Source of the DNA: JAWWOL01 sp033851545
GTDB lineage: Bacteria > Actinomycetota > Actinomycetes > JAWWOL01
Assembly (NCBI GenBank): GCA_033851545.1
Contig: JAWWOO010000003.1
Location: 1-64,000 of the forward strand
Length of the DNA stretch: 64,000 nt
Direction of reading: 5' to 3'
Shown: one piece after another, positions 48,813 through 57,799 of the stretch
Position numbering within the stretch: the stretch's first letter is position 1
Layout: every line of letters starts with the position of its first letter
Made by a program: the position numbers and the translations under genes
The notes under the pieces: generated by a model
Database searches by the model: none
Told to the model about the DNA's origin: nothing
What the model saw: the letters and a program-made list of their open reading frames with translations, nothing else

Positions 48813-49601
48813 ATGGCGCAAGACGTCACACTGCCAACAGGCGGCGCGGCCCTCCGGCCGCTGACGTACGACGTCTGTGGCGTGGCCATCGCCGCTGTCC
48901 GGCCGAAGTCGGCCGCCGCCACTGTGGTCGCCGCAGCCACGACCGGGGCCGCCTACGAGGTGCACCTTTGCAACGCCTACACGCTGTCGTTGGTGGCACG
49001 TGACCGCGTCCTGGCGGAGGCGTTGGGTCGGGCGGATCTCAACCTGCCCGACGGGACGCCGGTTGCCTGGCTTGGTCGCCGTCGTGGCACCGCCGGGCCG
49101 GTCCGCGGCCCCTCGCTCGTCGGAGACGTGGCGGCCTTGGGTGTACCGGCCGGCGTTCGACACTACTTCTACGGTGGCGCTGAAGGGGTAGCCAACCTGG
49201 TGGCGACGCGGCTGGCCGAGCACGCGCCGGGCCTCGTCGTCGTCGGCACGGAGACGCCGCCCTACAGGGACCTGACCGACCTGGAGCTGGACCAGCTGGC
49301 CGAGCGCATCGAGACGAGCGGCGCCTCCGTGGTGTGGATCGGGATCGGCACGCCGCGGCAGGACTACTTGGTCCCACTGCTGGCGGCCAGGGTGAAGGCT
49401 GTAGTCGTGCCGGTGGGCGCGGCCTTCGACTTCTGGTCCGGTCGCGTGGCAGAGGCGCCCGCAGTGCTGCACGGCTCCGGAGTCGAGTGGGCCTACCGGT
49501 TCTGTCGTGAACCCACCCGGCTATGGAAGCGCTACTTCTTCGGCAACCCGCGGTTTGTGTGGGACATGGCGCGACACCGCTGGGCGGGCGGCGGTCGGTG
49601 A
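48813..49601 (+). CDS. WecB/TagA/CpsF family glycosyltransferase
   Basis: This 262-residue GT26 enzyme has landmarks VHLCNAYTLSLVARD (about 50), LPDGTPVAWLGR with the conserved Asp (about 76), VRHYFYGGAEGV, VVWIGIGTPRQDY and VVPVGAAFDFWSG, followed by the usual EWAYRFCREPTRLWKRYF end. Family members add ManNAc(A) or similar sugars to a lipid-linked first sugar. It is the first of five overlapping or abutting genes reading away from the kinase, so it probably performs an early step of repeat-unit assembly. Confidence 0.93.
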   Translation: MAQDVTLPTGGAALRPLTYDVCGVAIAAVRPKSAAATVVAAATTGAAYEVHLCNAYTLSLVARDRVLAEALGRADLNLPDGTPVAWLGRRRGTAGPVRGPSLVGDVAALGVPAGVRHYFYGGAEGVANLVATRLAEHAPGLVVVGTETPPYRDLTDLELDQLAERIETSGASVVWIGIGTPRQDYLVPLLAARVKAVVVPVGAAFDFWSGRVAEAPAVLHGSGVEWAYRFCREPTRLWKRYFFGNPRFVWDMARHRWAGGGR

Positions 49602-50770
49602 AGGTGCTTGTCGTCCACAACCGCTACCGCAGCGCCTCGCCCAGCGGAGAGAACAAGCTTGTCGACGATGAGATCCGCCTCCTGCGCGAAGGTGGCGTAG
49701 ACGTCGTGACAATGATCGAAGAAAGCGACCGGCTCGACGGCGCCGGCATCGTCGGCTTGGCAGAGGCGGCGGTCGGCCCGGTCTATGCACCTGCCGGCGT
49801 CCGGCGATTCAGGGATGTCCTGCTGCGCGAGCGCCCGGACGTCGTCCACCTGCACAACGTCTATCCGCTGATCTCGCCCCAGGTTGTACGGCTATCGCAC
49901 TCGCGCCGCGTCCCGGTCGTTCAAACGATGCACAACTATCGCCACTCCTGCGTCAACGGGCTGCAATTCCGGGACGGTGCTGTCTGTACCGACTGCGACC
50001 GCTCCCGGCTCTCGCTGCCCGCGATCCAACATGGTTGCTACCGCGGGTCGCGGGCGCAGACGCTGCCGATGGCGATCGGTCGCGCGGTCCATCGGTCGAC
50101 GTGGTCTCAGGTCGACCGCTTCCTTGCTTTGACGCCCTTCATGGCGAGACGCCTGGCGCTGAACGGAATTCAGGAACGGCGGATCACTGTCCGACCGAGC
50201 TGGGTGCCTGATCCAGGACATAGCCGAACCGGAGGTGACGATTTCGTATACGTCGGAAGGCTCGACGAGGCGAAGGGAATCCCTTTGCTACTCAAGGCTT
50301 GGCAGCAGACGCGCACCTCGCGACGCCTCGTGGTCGTCGGCTCAGGGCCCCTGGCGGGAGCCGTGGAGGCTGCAGCCAGCGGTGACACCTCGATCGTCTA
50401 CCTCGGTCAGCAGGGCCCTGCCGAGGTGGCGGCGGCCATCGGGGCTGCTTCTGCGGTGGTCGTCCCGTCATTGTGGTTCGAAGGATTTCCGCTCACCGTG
50501 GTCGAGGCCTTCGCCCACGGCCGGCCCGTGGTCGTGCTGGAGGGTGGCAGCGCCGCGTCAGTGGTCGATGATCGTCTGGGTTGGCGCGTGGCCCGCAGTC
50601 ACGAAAGCCTCAGCGACCTGCTCGGCGCTTGGGACGGCGACGAAGCCGACCGCCGAGGTAGGGCGGCTCGGGCGGCCTACGAGGCGCTGTATAGCCCGAT
50701 CGCGGCGATGTCATCGTTGATGCAGGTCTACGGCGAGTTGGCCGGCCGCGTCGGGGTGGTGACGCGGTGA
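49598..50770 (+). CDS. glycosyltransferase family 4
   Basis: This 390-residue GT-B enzyme starts at GTG in a GTGA overlap. The acceptor half reads VLVVHNRYRSASPSGENK, DVVHLHNVYPLISPQVV and QTMHNYRHSCVNG. The donor half has FVYVGRLDEAKGIPLLLKAW, VVVGSGPL and VVPSLWFEGFPLTVVEAFAHGRPVV, with the E-x7-E pair as EGFPLTVVE. A Cys pair (CVNG...CTDCD) near 128-145 is common to this GT4 subgroup. Sugar and linkage are unknown. Confidence 0.92.
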   Translation: MKVLVVHNRYRSASPSGENKLVDDEIRLLREGGVDVVTMIEESDRLDGAGIVGLAEAAVGPVYAPAGVRRFRDVLLRERPDVVHLHNVYPLISPQVVRLSHSRRVPVVQTMHNYRHSCVNGLQFRDGAVCTDCDRSRLSLPAIQHGCYRGSRAQTLPMAIGRAVHRSTWSQVDRFLALTPFMARRLALNGIQERRITVRPSWVPDPGHSRTGGDDFVYVGRLDEAKGIPLLLKAWQQTRTSRRLVVVGSGPLAGAVEAAASGDTSIVYLGQQGPAEVAAAIGAASAVVVPSLWFEGFPLTVVEAFAHGRPVVVLEGGSAASVVDDRLGWRVARSHESLSDLLGAWDGDEADRRGRAARAAYEALYSPIAAMSSLMQVYGELAGRVGVVTR

Positions 50771-51867
50771 TGCGCGTTGTCATTGTCCAGGAGACCTTGC
50801 CGCACTATCGCGTGCCGTTTTTCGACCGGCTACGCGCGGCATTGGCGGAGGGGGGCGTTGAGCTTGACGTCGTGGTCGGCCAGCCGTCGGGTGATGCGGC
50901 GCGGCGCCGGGACCAGGGCGTCCTAGCCTGGGCGACAACAGTACGCAACCGTCGACTTGGACGGCTGGTGTGGCAGCCAGCCTGGCGACACATCCGCGGA
51001 GCTGACCTGGTGATCCTGGAGCAGGCGAATCGGCACCTGCTGGGATACCTGCTCTTCCTTGCCGCCCGTTTTGGGGGAACGCCCGTGGCGCAATGGGGGC
51101 ATGGAGCCGACCTGCAACGCGCCGGGAGCGCATGGCGCCAGACGCTCAAGTTCATGATGACCCGCCGCGCATCCTGGTTCTTCGCCTACACAGAAGGCTC
51201 TGCCGCGCGGGTTCGTGCCGCTGGTCTCGACCCTCGCATCATCACCGTTGTGCAGAATGCCGTGGAGCATCCGGCCGCCATAGCGGTGCCCAAGGTTGCC
51301 GCGCAGTGCGTCTTCGTCGGGGGGCTCCACGCGGCCAAGCGGGTGGATTTTCTGCTAGAGGCGGCAGATCACATGGCAGCCCGGGTGCCGACGTTCCACC
51401 TGCACATCATTGGTGATGGAGTCGAGCGTCGACTGATCGAGCAGAGGCCACGAGGCCATGTCACCTTCCACGGCATGCTCTCGGGGCCTGACCGGGATGT
51501 CCTTCTGCAAAGCTCGCAGCTAACGTTGATGCCCGGGCTCGTGGGGCTGGTGGCGCTCGATGCCTTCGCAGCTCGCGCACCACTCGTCACCATCGCTTCC
51601 CGCTCGCACAGCCCTGAGATCGAGTATGTGGTCGACCAAACGAATGGCATCGTGCTGCCCGAGAACAGCAGTGCTTTGGCCTACGCCTCCGCCGCGACCG
51701 ATCTGCTCCTGGATCCAGCGAGACTGGAGAGACTGCGTCATGGTTGCGACGTCGCGGCCTCGGTCTACACCCTGGACAGCATGGTCGAGCGATTCGCCGA
51801 GGGCGTCCTGCGAAGCGTGGGTCGGCATTCTGTCCGCCTGTCGGGGACGCCGGGCGAGGCGGCATGA
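50770..51867 (+). CDS. glycosyltransferase (GT-B fold)
   Basis: This 365-residue protein starts at ATG 50770, one base inside the preceding stop (TGATG). It reads VVIVQETLPHYRVPFFDRLRAAL, ADLVILEQANRHLLGYLL, QWGHGADLQR, then the donor half CVFVGGLHAAKRVDFLLEAA and HIIGDGVERR. The pattern LMPGLVGLVALDAFAARAPLVT replaces the usual E-x7-E segment, and neither Glu of that pair is visible in it. That is seen in some GT4 relatives and may alter activity. Substrate unknown. Confidence 0.88.
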   Translation: MRVVIVQETLPHYRVPFFDRLRAALAEGGVELDVVVGQPSGDAARRRDQGVLAWATTVRNRRLGRLVWQPAWRHIRGADLVILEQANRHLLGYLLFLAARFGGTPVAQWGHGADLQRAGSAWRQTLKFMMTRRASWFFAYTEGSAARVRAAGLDPRIITVVQNAVEHPAAIAVPKVAAQCVFVGGLHAAKRVDFLLEAADHMAARVPTFHLHIIGDGVERRLIEQRPRGHVTFHGMLSGPDRDVLLQSSQLTLMPGLVGLVALDAFAARAPLVTIASRSHSPEIEYVVDQTNGIVLPENSSALAYASAATDLLLDPARLERLRHGCDVAASVYTLDSMVERFAEGVLRSVGRHSVRLSGTPGEAA

Positions 51868-52970
51868 GAGCCGCCCATGAGACGCACGGCCGGCTGCGCG
51901 TCCTCCACGTGCTGGGGGAGCTGCGGGCGAGTGGCGCCGAGACGATGCTCAAGGGCAGCCTGCCGGTGATGGCTGCGGCGGGCGTCGAGGTCTCCGTACT
52001 CTCTACCGGCAACGACGTCGGCGAGTTCGGATCGGTGCTCGAGGACCTCGGCGTTCAGGTGCACCATCTGCCATTCCGGGCCAGGCCTCTCTTCCTTCTC
52101 CAGCTGGTGAAACTGGCCCGAAAGCATGATGTCGTTCACCTGCACACTGAACGGGCGTCGTTCTGGCTAGGCGCCTCCATGCGCGCCGCGTCCGTCCCGG
52201 TGATCCGAACGGTACATAACACGTTCCTCTTCACCGGCAAGCTCAAGATGGTCCGCGGAGCCCAACGGCGCGCCCTGCGTCGACTCGGCGTTACCTTCGT
52301 TGCTATTGGGCGCGACGTCGCGGACAACGAACGCGATCGGTTCGGCGTGTCTACGGTATTGGTGCCCAACTGGGCAGAGTCGCGGTACTTCGACAATCGG
52401 GAAAGGAGCCCGGACGGGCGTCACCCTCTCATAGTGAGCGTGGGCAATTGTGGGTCACTCAAGAACCACGACAGCCTGATAAGGGCCCTCGCCTCGCTGC
52501 ATGCCAAGGGATTGCCGTTCAGGTACCGGCATCTCGGGTCGCAGGCGGATGCGGTGCTCGATGAGGGGGCACTCGCGCAGGAGCTGGGTTGCGCCGACGC
52601 CGTAGACTTCGTAGGGGTGGCGGATCCTCTGCAGCATCTGCAGGAGGCAACAGCTTTCGTCATGCCCAGTAAATGCGAAGGTTTGGGCATCGCAGCGCTG
52701 GAAGCCCTTGCCGCGGGTGTCCCGACGCTTCTGACGGACGTGCCGGGTCTGCGCGAATTCTCCGAGGTCCCCGGGATCTGGTGGTCTTCGCCGACCACCG
52801 ATGGTCTGGCAACCGCTATCGAAGCGATGCTGGCGGCCTCGGACGTGGAACGTGAAGGACGTGCGGCGGCAGGTGCGGACCACGTCAAGGCTCTCTTCAG
52901 TCCCGAAGCAAGCATGGCGCGTCTCGTTGAGCTGTACCGTGCCTCCGTCCCGAGGCAGGCTCTAAGGTAG
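51864..52970 (+). CDS. glycosyltransferase family 4
   Basis: This 368-residue GT-B enzyme starts at ATG in an ATGA overlap. The N-half has VLHVLGELRASGAETML (the GGAE-type loop), DVVHLHTERASFWLG and RTVHNTF. The C-half has LIVSVGNCGSLKNHDSLIRAL, DFVGVADPLQHLQEATAFVMPSKCEGLGIAALEALAAGVPTL with the E-x7-E motif as EGLGIAALE. Probably cytosolic and membrane-associated, acting on a lipid-linked intermediate. Donor unknown. Confidence 0.92.
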   Translation: MRAAHETHGRLRVLHVLGELRASGAETMLKGSLPVMAAAGVEVSVLSTGNDVGEFGSVLEDLGVQVHHLPFRARPLFLLQLVKLARKHDVVHLHTERASFWLGASMRAASVPVIRTVHNTFLFTGKLKMVRGAQRRALRRLGVTFVAIGRDVADNERDRFGVSTVLVPNWAESRYFDNRERSPDGRHPLIVSVGNCGSLKNHDSLIRALASLHAKGLPFRYRHLGSQADAVLDEGALAQELGCADAVDFVGVADPLQHLQEATAFVMPSKCEGLGIAALEALAAGVPTLLTDVPGLREFSEVPGIWWSSPTTDGLATAIEAMLAASDVEREGRAAAGADHVKALFSPEASMARLVELYRASVPRQALR

Positions 52971-52974
52971 AGGA

Positions 52975-54135
52975 GTGCATATCGCCCTGGTCGGTCCGGC
53001 ATCGCCCCCCATTCTGCGTGACTTGTTGAAGGAGTCGACCGGCAGGACCCTGCCGCCAGGGCTAGGTGGCAGCCCGGTAAACGCGCTGGTCCGTGCGCTC
53101 GTCACTGGGGGACACCGGGTGACGTTGGTCACTCTGTCCCCCGACATCGATGAACCAACGTCCCTGAGGGGACCCATGCTCGAATTGGTTTGCTTGCCGT
53201 GGCGAGAACGAGCCAGGGATCGGGCTCGTGACCTGTTCCGTGTTGAACGCCACGCGATGCGCAGCGTAATCAGGGACCTGAGTGCTGATGCTGTACACGC
53301 CCATTGGACCTATGAGTACGCGTGGGCGGCCATCTCCTCGCGCCGACCCGCGTTGATAACCGCACATGACGCGCCCCTAACGATCTTGCGCTACCACCGC
53401 GACGCGTACCGGGTGCTGCGGCTCGTGATGGCCGCGCGGGTCCGGATAGGCGCCCAGCTGATGTCCGCTGTCTCGCCGTACGCAGCAGGCCGCTGGGCAC
53501 GCGAGATGCTTGACCCGCGAGAGATCCACGTGGTTCCGAACATCGCGCCTGATTTTGTGGACCGAGCTCAGGCCTCTGGTGAGGAGCGGCGGGTTGTGAT
53601 GATCGGCACCCCCGATCGACGGAAGAACATTGCGGCCGGACTAACCGCCTTCGCTCTCGCGAGGCAGGCCGACCCGCATCTTCGATTGCGGCTGATCGGC
53701 CCCGGACTTGAGCCGGCAGCCGCGATCGGTGCTGGTGCCGTGCCGGTCGAACCTGGCGTCGACCGGCTTGGACAGTTGTCGCCGGACGCGCTGCATCGTG
53801 AGCTCGCGGGCGCCTCCGTGCTCCTGCACCCGAGCCTTGAAGAGACCCAGGGCATGGTCCTGTTGGAAGCGATGCGGGCCGGCATACCGGTCATCGCAGG
53901 TTCCCGCTCCGGAGGCGTTGGCTGGACACTCGATGACGGCAAGGCCGGCATGTTGGTTGACGTGGCGAGCCCCGCGGCCATGGCGCGCGCCTTGCGAACG
54001 ATGTTGACCGACACCCAGCTCGCCGCCCGATACGTTCGTCACGGTAAGCGCCTACTTGAAGAGCGGTACTCGGCCGACGTCGTCAGTCGCGCATACGTCC
54101 ACCTATATGAACGGCTTCCCACTGCGCAGGTTTGA
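52975..54135 (+). CDS. glycosyltransferase family 4
   Basis: This 386-residue enzyme starts at GTG 52975, four bases after the preceding stop. It has GGSPVNALVRALVTGGHRVTLVTL, ADAVHAHWTYEYAWAA and ITAHDAPLTILRYH, then the donor half VVMIGTPDRRKNIAAGLTAF, LIGPGLEP and SVLLHPSLEETQGMVLLEAMRAGIPVI (E-x7-E as EETQGMVLLE). A decayed relative of its C-terminal half lies at 55392-55605. Confidence 0.91.
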   Translation: MHIALVGPASPPILRDLLKESTGRTLPPGLGGSPVNALVRALVTGGHRVTLVTLSPDIDEPTSLRGPMLELVCLPWRERARDRARDLFRVERHAMRSVIRDLSADAVHAHWTYEYAWAAISSRRPALITAHDAPLTILRYHRDAYRVLRLVMAARVRIGAQLMSAVSPYAAGRWAREMLDPREIHVVPNIAPDFVDRAQASGEERRVVMIGTPDRRKNIAAGLTAFALARQADPHLRLRLIGPGLEPAAAIGAGAVPVEPGVDRLGQLSPDALHRELAGASVLLHPSLEETQGMVLLEAMRAGIPVIAGSRSGGVGWTLDDGKAGMLVDVASPAAMARALRTMLTDTQLAARYVRHGKRLLEERYSADVVSRAYVHLYERLPTAQV

Positions 54136-54370
54136 CAGCCCGCACCTTGGGCGGGGCAGAGCGTTGGCATCGAGTCGCCCGCTGATGCGAAAAGCAGTCG
54201 GGATGTCGACCAGCATATCGGCAGAGCGGTCGGTCACCTCCGCCACGGAGTTGCGGAACTCAAGCCCGGAGGGTTGGTGAGCAACGCGATCCCTTTGCGC
54301 CATAACGCTGGTCCCTCCACCCACCGACGGCGCACTCCGGCTCGTCGACGACCTCGTGGTTCGGTCCGTG
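54136..54370. other. gap between convergent genes
   Basis: The gap holds no supported gene. A minus-strand frame across it (with AEVTDRSADMLVDIPTAFRI) has no start signal or family match and may be a remnant. Confidence 0.3.
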
Positions 54371-55189
54371 CTACTGGCGCCAGCTGGCGCCTATACCACC
54401 GCCGGGGTACCAGTGATCAGCCGGTTGCTCCGCGAAGAAGGAGAAGCGCCGGCCATCCCGCTCGGCCCAGTGCATGAGCGCATCGGTTGCATGAGCGTTG
54501 TCGGACAAGACGACAGCTCGTGTCGTGAGCCGGGGCGCCACAGCCTCAAGCTCGCTGGTCTCATGGGCGAAGCTGTGCCACGAGTCATGCAAGAACAAGT
54601 CAACTGGCCGTTGATCGCGAGTCAGAACTAGCAGGGAGTCATCCATGGCGCGCTCGGTGACGTCGGCGTAATCGCCGGTGATCAAGTAACCCGAATCCGG
54701 ATTGATGTCGATGGTTTGGAGCCTCCCCGAGCCGTTGGCAAGCAGGGCTGCGGCAAGCACGCATGAACCCAGGCCCTTGTCTGTGCCTGTTTCGACTATG
54801 AGCTCGGGGCGCAATATGCGAACCAAGGCATACCAGCCCACACGTCGCCCGTAACGCACTTCACGGTCGGCTACGCCACGTCTGGCACTGGCCTTGCCGG
54901 CCGACGCTACATGCTGCCGCAATGAATCATCGTCTTCGAGCTCGCTCATGAACCGGCGTACCTCGACAATGTCAGCCCCAGTGACGCTGACGAGCCACCA
55001 TGCGAGGTGCTCGCGGTTGCGCTCGGTCAGCCGGTAGGTGTAGTTCGTGTGCTCCCTTGAAAGTGCCAGCCACCGGGCGGACGCGCCGAGTACACGGGCG
55101 TCGTGACGCAGTACCTGTGCCGCGCGTATGGGAAGCGCAGCGACGGGAGCCAATGGGCTGCCAGCAATACGGCGTCGTATTCCAGACAC
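54371..55189 (-). CDS. class I SAM-dependent methyltransferase
   Basis: This 272-residue protein has a helical N-terminal part (1-115) and a Rossmann methyltransferase domain: LIVETGTDKGLGSCVLAAALL (motif I, about 130), LQTIDINPDSG (acidic end of strand two, about 160), and PVDLFLHDSWHSFAHETSELEAV (about 193). This is the Methyltransf_24 type common in polysaccharide and antibiotic loci. O-methylation of a sugar is a likely role. It is convergent with the glycosyltransferase operon. Confidence 0.85.
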   Translation of the reverse strand: MSGIRRRIAGSPLAPVAALPIRAAQVLRHDARVLGASARWLALSREHTNYTYRLTERNREHLAWWLVSVTGADIVEVRRFMSELEDDDSLRQHVASAGKASARRGVADREVRYGRRVGWYALVRILRPELIVETGTDKGLGSCVLAAALLANGSGRLQTIDINPDSGYLITGDYADVTERAMDDSLLVLTRDQRPVDLFLHDSWHSFAHETSELEAVAPRLTTRAVVLSDNAHATDALMHWAERDGRRFSFFAEQPADHWYPGGGIGASWRQ

Positions 55190-55391
55190 GATCTAGCTCC
55201 CGTCTAGTGGGCGACCCAGGATGCTCCGTCGTTCCTTGCGTCGCTGGACCACCGACCATATCACCGGCCAGGACCAGGTGTTCTGACCCGGTTAATGAAC
55301 GTTGTCACACTCGCTGGGCAGACCGACCATATTTCCAATCGAGCTCGTCGGCCCTGGACTCCATCCGATGGCGTCGCCCGATTCAACCCTT

Positions 55392-55605
55392 GTTCCTATC
55401 GACACCGGCGCCGATCGGCTCGGGGCAGCTGTCGCCGGCCGAGCTCGATCGTGCGCTGGCTGGCGCTTCTGTGCCGTGCATTTGGGCCTCGTGCTGATCG
55501 ACACGATCTTGCCGCGGTGGATGCTTGAGGGACCCCGCCTACTTGAACAGCGGCACTCCGCGGATGTCGTCAGCCGCGCTTGCGTGGGACTTCGTCAGCG
55601 ACTCC
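55392..55605 (+). pseudogene. decayed glycosyltransferase fragment (C-terminal part)
   Basis: Three pieces match the intact enzyme at 52975-54135. VPIDTGADRLG (from 55392) matches VPVEPGVDRLG. After a frame change, GQLSPAELDRALAGASV (55423-55473) matches GQLSPDALHRELAGASV. Back in the first frame, RLLEQRHSADVVSRACVGLRQRL (about 55536-55605) matches RLLEERYSADVVSRAYVHLYERL. About 90 residues between the last two blocks are deleted. It is a broken paralogue, antisense to the end of the O-antigen-ligase-like gene. Confidence 0.8.
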
Positions 55606-56987
55606 GACGCTATCCGCTGATTGCCGTCAGGCCACGCTGGCCTACCCGGGCTCACAGGGCGAGCGTGGCCGGGCGCCAGCCTGGGCCCTGGCGCTCGACC
55701 CTGCCTGTGGTTCGGAACAATCGGCAGCGCAGACGATTGCACTGGTTTCTGGGCGGCAGCGATTACTGCTACGCAAGCAAGCGGCAGAAGCTTCAGTTCC
55801 AATGGTGCTTCGAACATGCAATCAATGAGTAGGGCCATGGTTAGGGCAAGGGGAATGGGCTGCCCCTGCCGGATGAGAGAAATACCGCAGGCAACAGCAG
55901 CGGACACAAATAGGAGCACGGCGGCTAGGCCGATCAAGCCTGTCTTTGCCAACGTATCGAGGAACTGGTTGTGGGCCTGAATGCCGACGGCAGAAACATG
56001 ACCCAGCTCGGCTTGCCGCAGCAAGGCGTTTGGTCCGGCCCCGAGCATCGGGTGAGACCGCGCTACCGACCACGCGACGGACCAGATTTCCCCCCGGCCG
56101 TTCAACCGCGTGACCACGTCCAGGGACTGAGGGCTGGCTGCAATTGACGCGCCAACGAAAGCCAGTAGCAGCGTCGCCGGAACCGTCACTCGAGGTCCCA
56201 GTCGACGGCCCGACAGGACTAGAACGACCACAGCAGCGGCAAGCCACCCGGCCCGAGACTGTGCTAACACGCAGGTCGTGACCGCCGTCGCACCGAAGAA
56301 GAGCCGGCCAACACGCCTGCTTGCGACGATCTCAAGCGCGAGCGCGAACGCCGCCAGCGGACCCAGGCTGTTGGGGTGGCGGGTCAGCCCAGCGAGTTGA
56401 TCGATCCCCAGCAGCGTCCTACCCTGCAGCAGTAGCGTCGCGTGCCCGTAGCTCAGCAACAACCAGACCAGGCTGCCTGCTGTGAGAAGGCGGAGAATCA
56501 CGCGGATGTGTGACAGGACTACATGGATTGGAACGTTGTCCACGAGTCCCACTGCCAATACCACGAGAGGGAAGGTAAGCGATCTGGAGTTGAAGCCGCC
56601 ATTCACCAACCCCGAGAGAGGGATGACCAGCCCGTAGAGGGTGAGACCGACTGCGGTGCTCGTCGGCTTGCGTCCCGACCCTTGTGCCCTCGACAATAGG
56701 GACAACAGGACCAGTAGCAGCGACACCGCGTTGGTGCCCCGAGAGATTGTGTCGTGCAGCGTGCTCCCAGCTGTGGTCGCTCCCCGCTCAAAGGCAGGGT
56801 CCACTAGGACCAGTACTGCTTGTCCGCAGCCGACGACGTAGAGCAGCATGATCGATGGCTGCATGCGGCCGCGTTGAGCAGCACTCACCAGCGCTGGGCC
56901 GACAACGACGGCCCAAGTCGCTACCGTTGCCGCGATCGCCAGCAGCATGACCATGCTCCACCAGCCGTGCGTCAGGGAATGCGTCAT
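55539..56987 (-). CDS. O-antigen ligase/polymerase-like membrane protein with anomalous tail
   Basis: This 482-residue protein has about eleven membrane segments and the Wzy_C hallmark: RHPNSLGPLAAFALAL, VLAQSRAGWLAAAVVVL, RGEIWSVAWSVARSHPMLGAGPNALLR and HNQFLDTLAKTGLIGLAAVLLF. It should polymerise or transfer lipid-linked repeat units. ATG 56987 overlaps the upstream stop (ATGA). The last 65 residues or so (from SSALPIVPNHRQ) are polar, and the final 23 are antisense to the glycosyltransferase remnant, so the original 3' end was probably lost. Confidence 0.87.
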   Translation of the reverse strand: MTHSLTHGWWSMVMLLAIAATVATWAVVVGPALVSAAQRGRMQPSIMLLYVVGCGQAVLVLVDPAFERGATTAGSTLHDTISRGTNAVSLLLVLLSLLSRAQGSGRKPTSTAVGLTLYGLVIPLSGLVNGGFNSRSLTFPLVVLAVGLVDNVPIHVVLSHIRVILRLLTAGSLVWLLLSYGHATLLLQGRTLLGIDQLAGLTRHPNSLGPLAAFALALEIVASRRVGRLFFGATAVTTCVLAQSRAGWLAAAVVVLVLSGRRLGPRVTVPATLLLAFVGASIAASPQSLDVVTRLNGRGEIWSVAWSVARSHPMLGAGPNALLRQAELGHVSAVGIQAHNQFLDTLAKTGLIGLAAVLLFVSAAVACGISLIRQGQPIPLALTMALLIDCMFEAPLELKLLPLACVAVIAAAQKPVQSSALPIVPNHRQGRAPGPRLAPGHARPVSPGRPAWPDGNQRIASESLTKSHASAADDIRGVPLFK

Positions 56988-57799
56988 TTCCCACCGCCCC
57001 CTAGTGCGACTAGGTACGGCTTGACGAAATACGCGGGTGCTGCCGGTCCAGCGTGTCGGAGGCAGAATACCGACCATGCTCGTGGCGGGAGCGCCTTTAC
57101 GGAAGTCACGGCGCGGAGGCGTGCGGTTCTTCCGTGTTGTGTGACGGGCTGATTCAGTTCGCAAAGGCCCAGGCTGCCGGGGGCTTGTTGCATAAGGATC
57201 CCAGCGCGCCTGGCTCGCAGCCCGAAGTCTATATCCCCCATCGCGTGGGGGAAGTGGACATCTGGACCACCTAGTCGCTGTCCAACCTCCACCGGGATCA
57301 GGACGACGTTGCCGTTGAACGTGTCCACCGTTGTCACCGTCGGCAGAATCCCGACACGCCGGAAGTCGAGGGGCCGCCGCCCCCGGAGCATTCCACCATA
57401 GGTGGGCTCGCCGAGAGAGCCTCGCAGTTGTCCGATCACAATCCCTGGCTCTCCCTGGGCGACGCTCACATCGAGGAGCCGCTGGACTGCATCAACATCT
57501 AGTACGACGTCGTCGTTCAGCCACATTATGTAGTCGGCCGCGGAGGCCTCCGGCGACATGGTCGCGGTTCTCATGCCGGCTCCCCAGTAGCAGGTGGAAG
57601 GGACAGTGAGAACGACGGCGCTTGGATGCAGCCGACGTACCTCCGTGGCGGTGCCGTCGGGGCTACTGGCGTCGACGAGCACAACTTTGAGCGCAAAGGA
57701 TGTGCCGAGGCCCGCCTGCTGGACAATGCTGCGCAGGCAGTCCAACGTCTTGACACGACGGTTGTACGAGGTGATCAGAACCGCGACTGTTGGGGTCAC
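56984..57799 (-). CDS. glycosyltransferase family 2
   Basis: This 271-residue GT-A enzyme starts at GTG 57799 in a GTGA overlap. It has VAVLITSYNRRVKTLDCLRSI, VVLVDASSPDGTATEVRR, STCYWGAGMRTA, IMWLNDDVVLD (D-x-D near 97) and the acceptor region HAMGDIDFGLRARRAG (E/D-D near 194). It is a relative of the GT2 at 61854-62681, which shows the same YWAGG/YWGAG and LNDDVVL segments. Donor unknown; a rhamnosyl- or glucosyl-type transferase is possible. Confidence 0.92.
   Translation of the reverse strand: MTPTVAVLITSYNRRVKTLDCLRSIVQQAGLGTSFALKVVLVDASSPDGTATEVRRLHPSAVVLTVPSTCYWGAGMRTATMSPEASAADYIMWLNDDVVLDVDAVQRLLDVSVAQGEPGIVIGQLRGSLGEPTYGGMLRGRRPLDFRRVGILPTVTTVDTFNGNVVLIPVEVGQRLGGPDVHFPHAMGDIDFGLRARRAGILMQQAPGSLGLCELNQPVTQHGRTARLRAVTSVKALPPRAWSVFCLRHAGPAAPAYFVKPYLVALGGGGK

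Noticed and set aside
54103..54324. Minus-strand frame as an extra gene next to the methyltransferase
   Set aside because: No ribosome binding site, no family features, and it overlaps the end of the glycosyltransferase gene.
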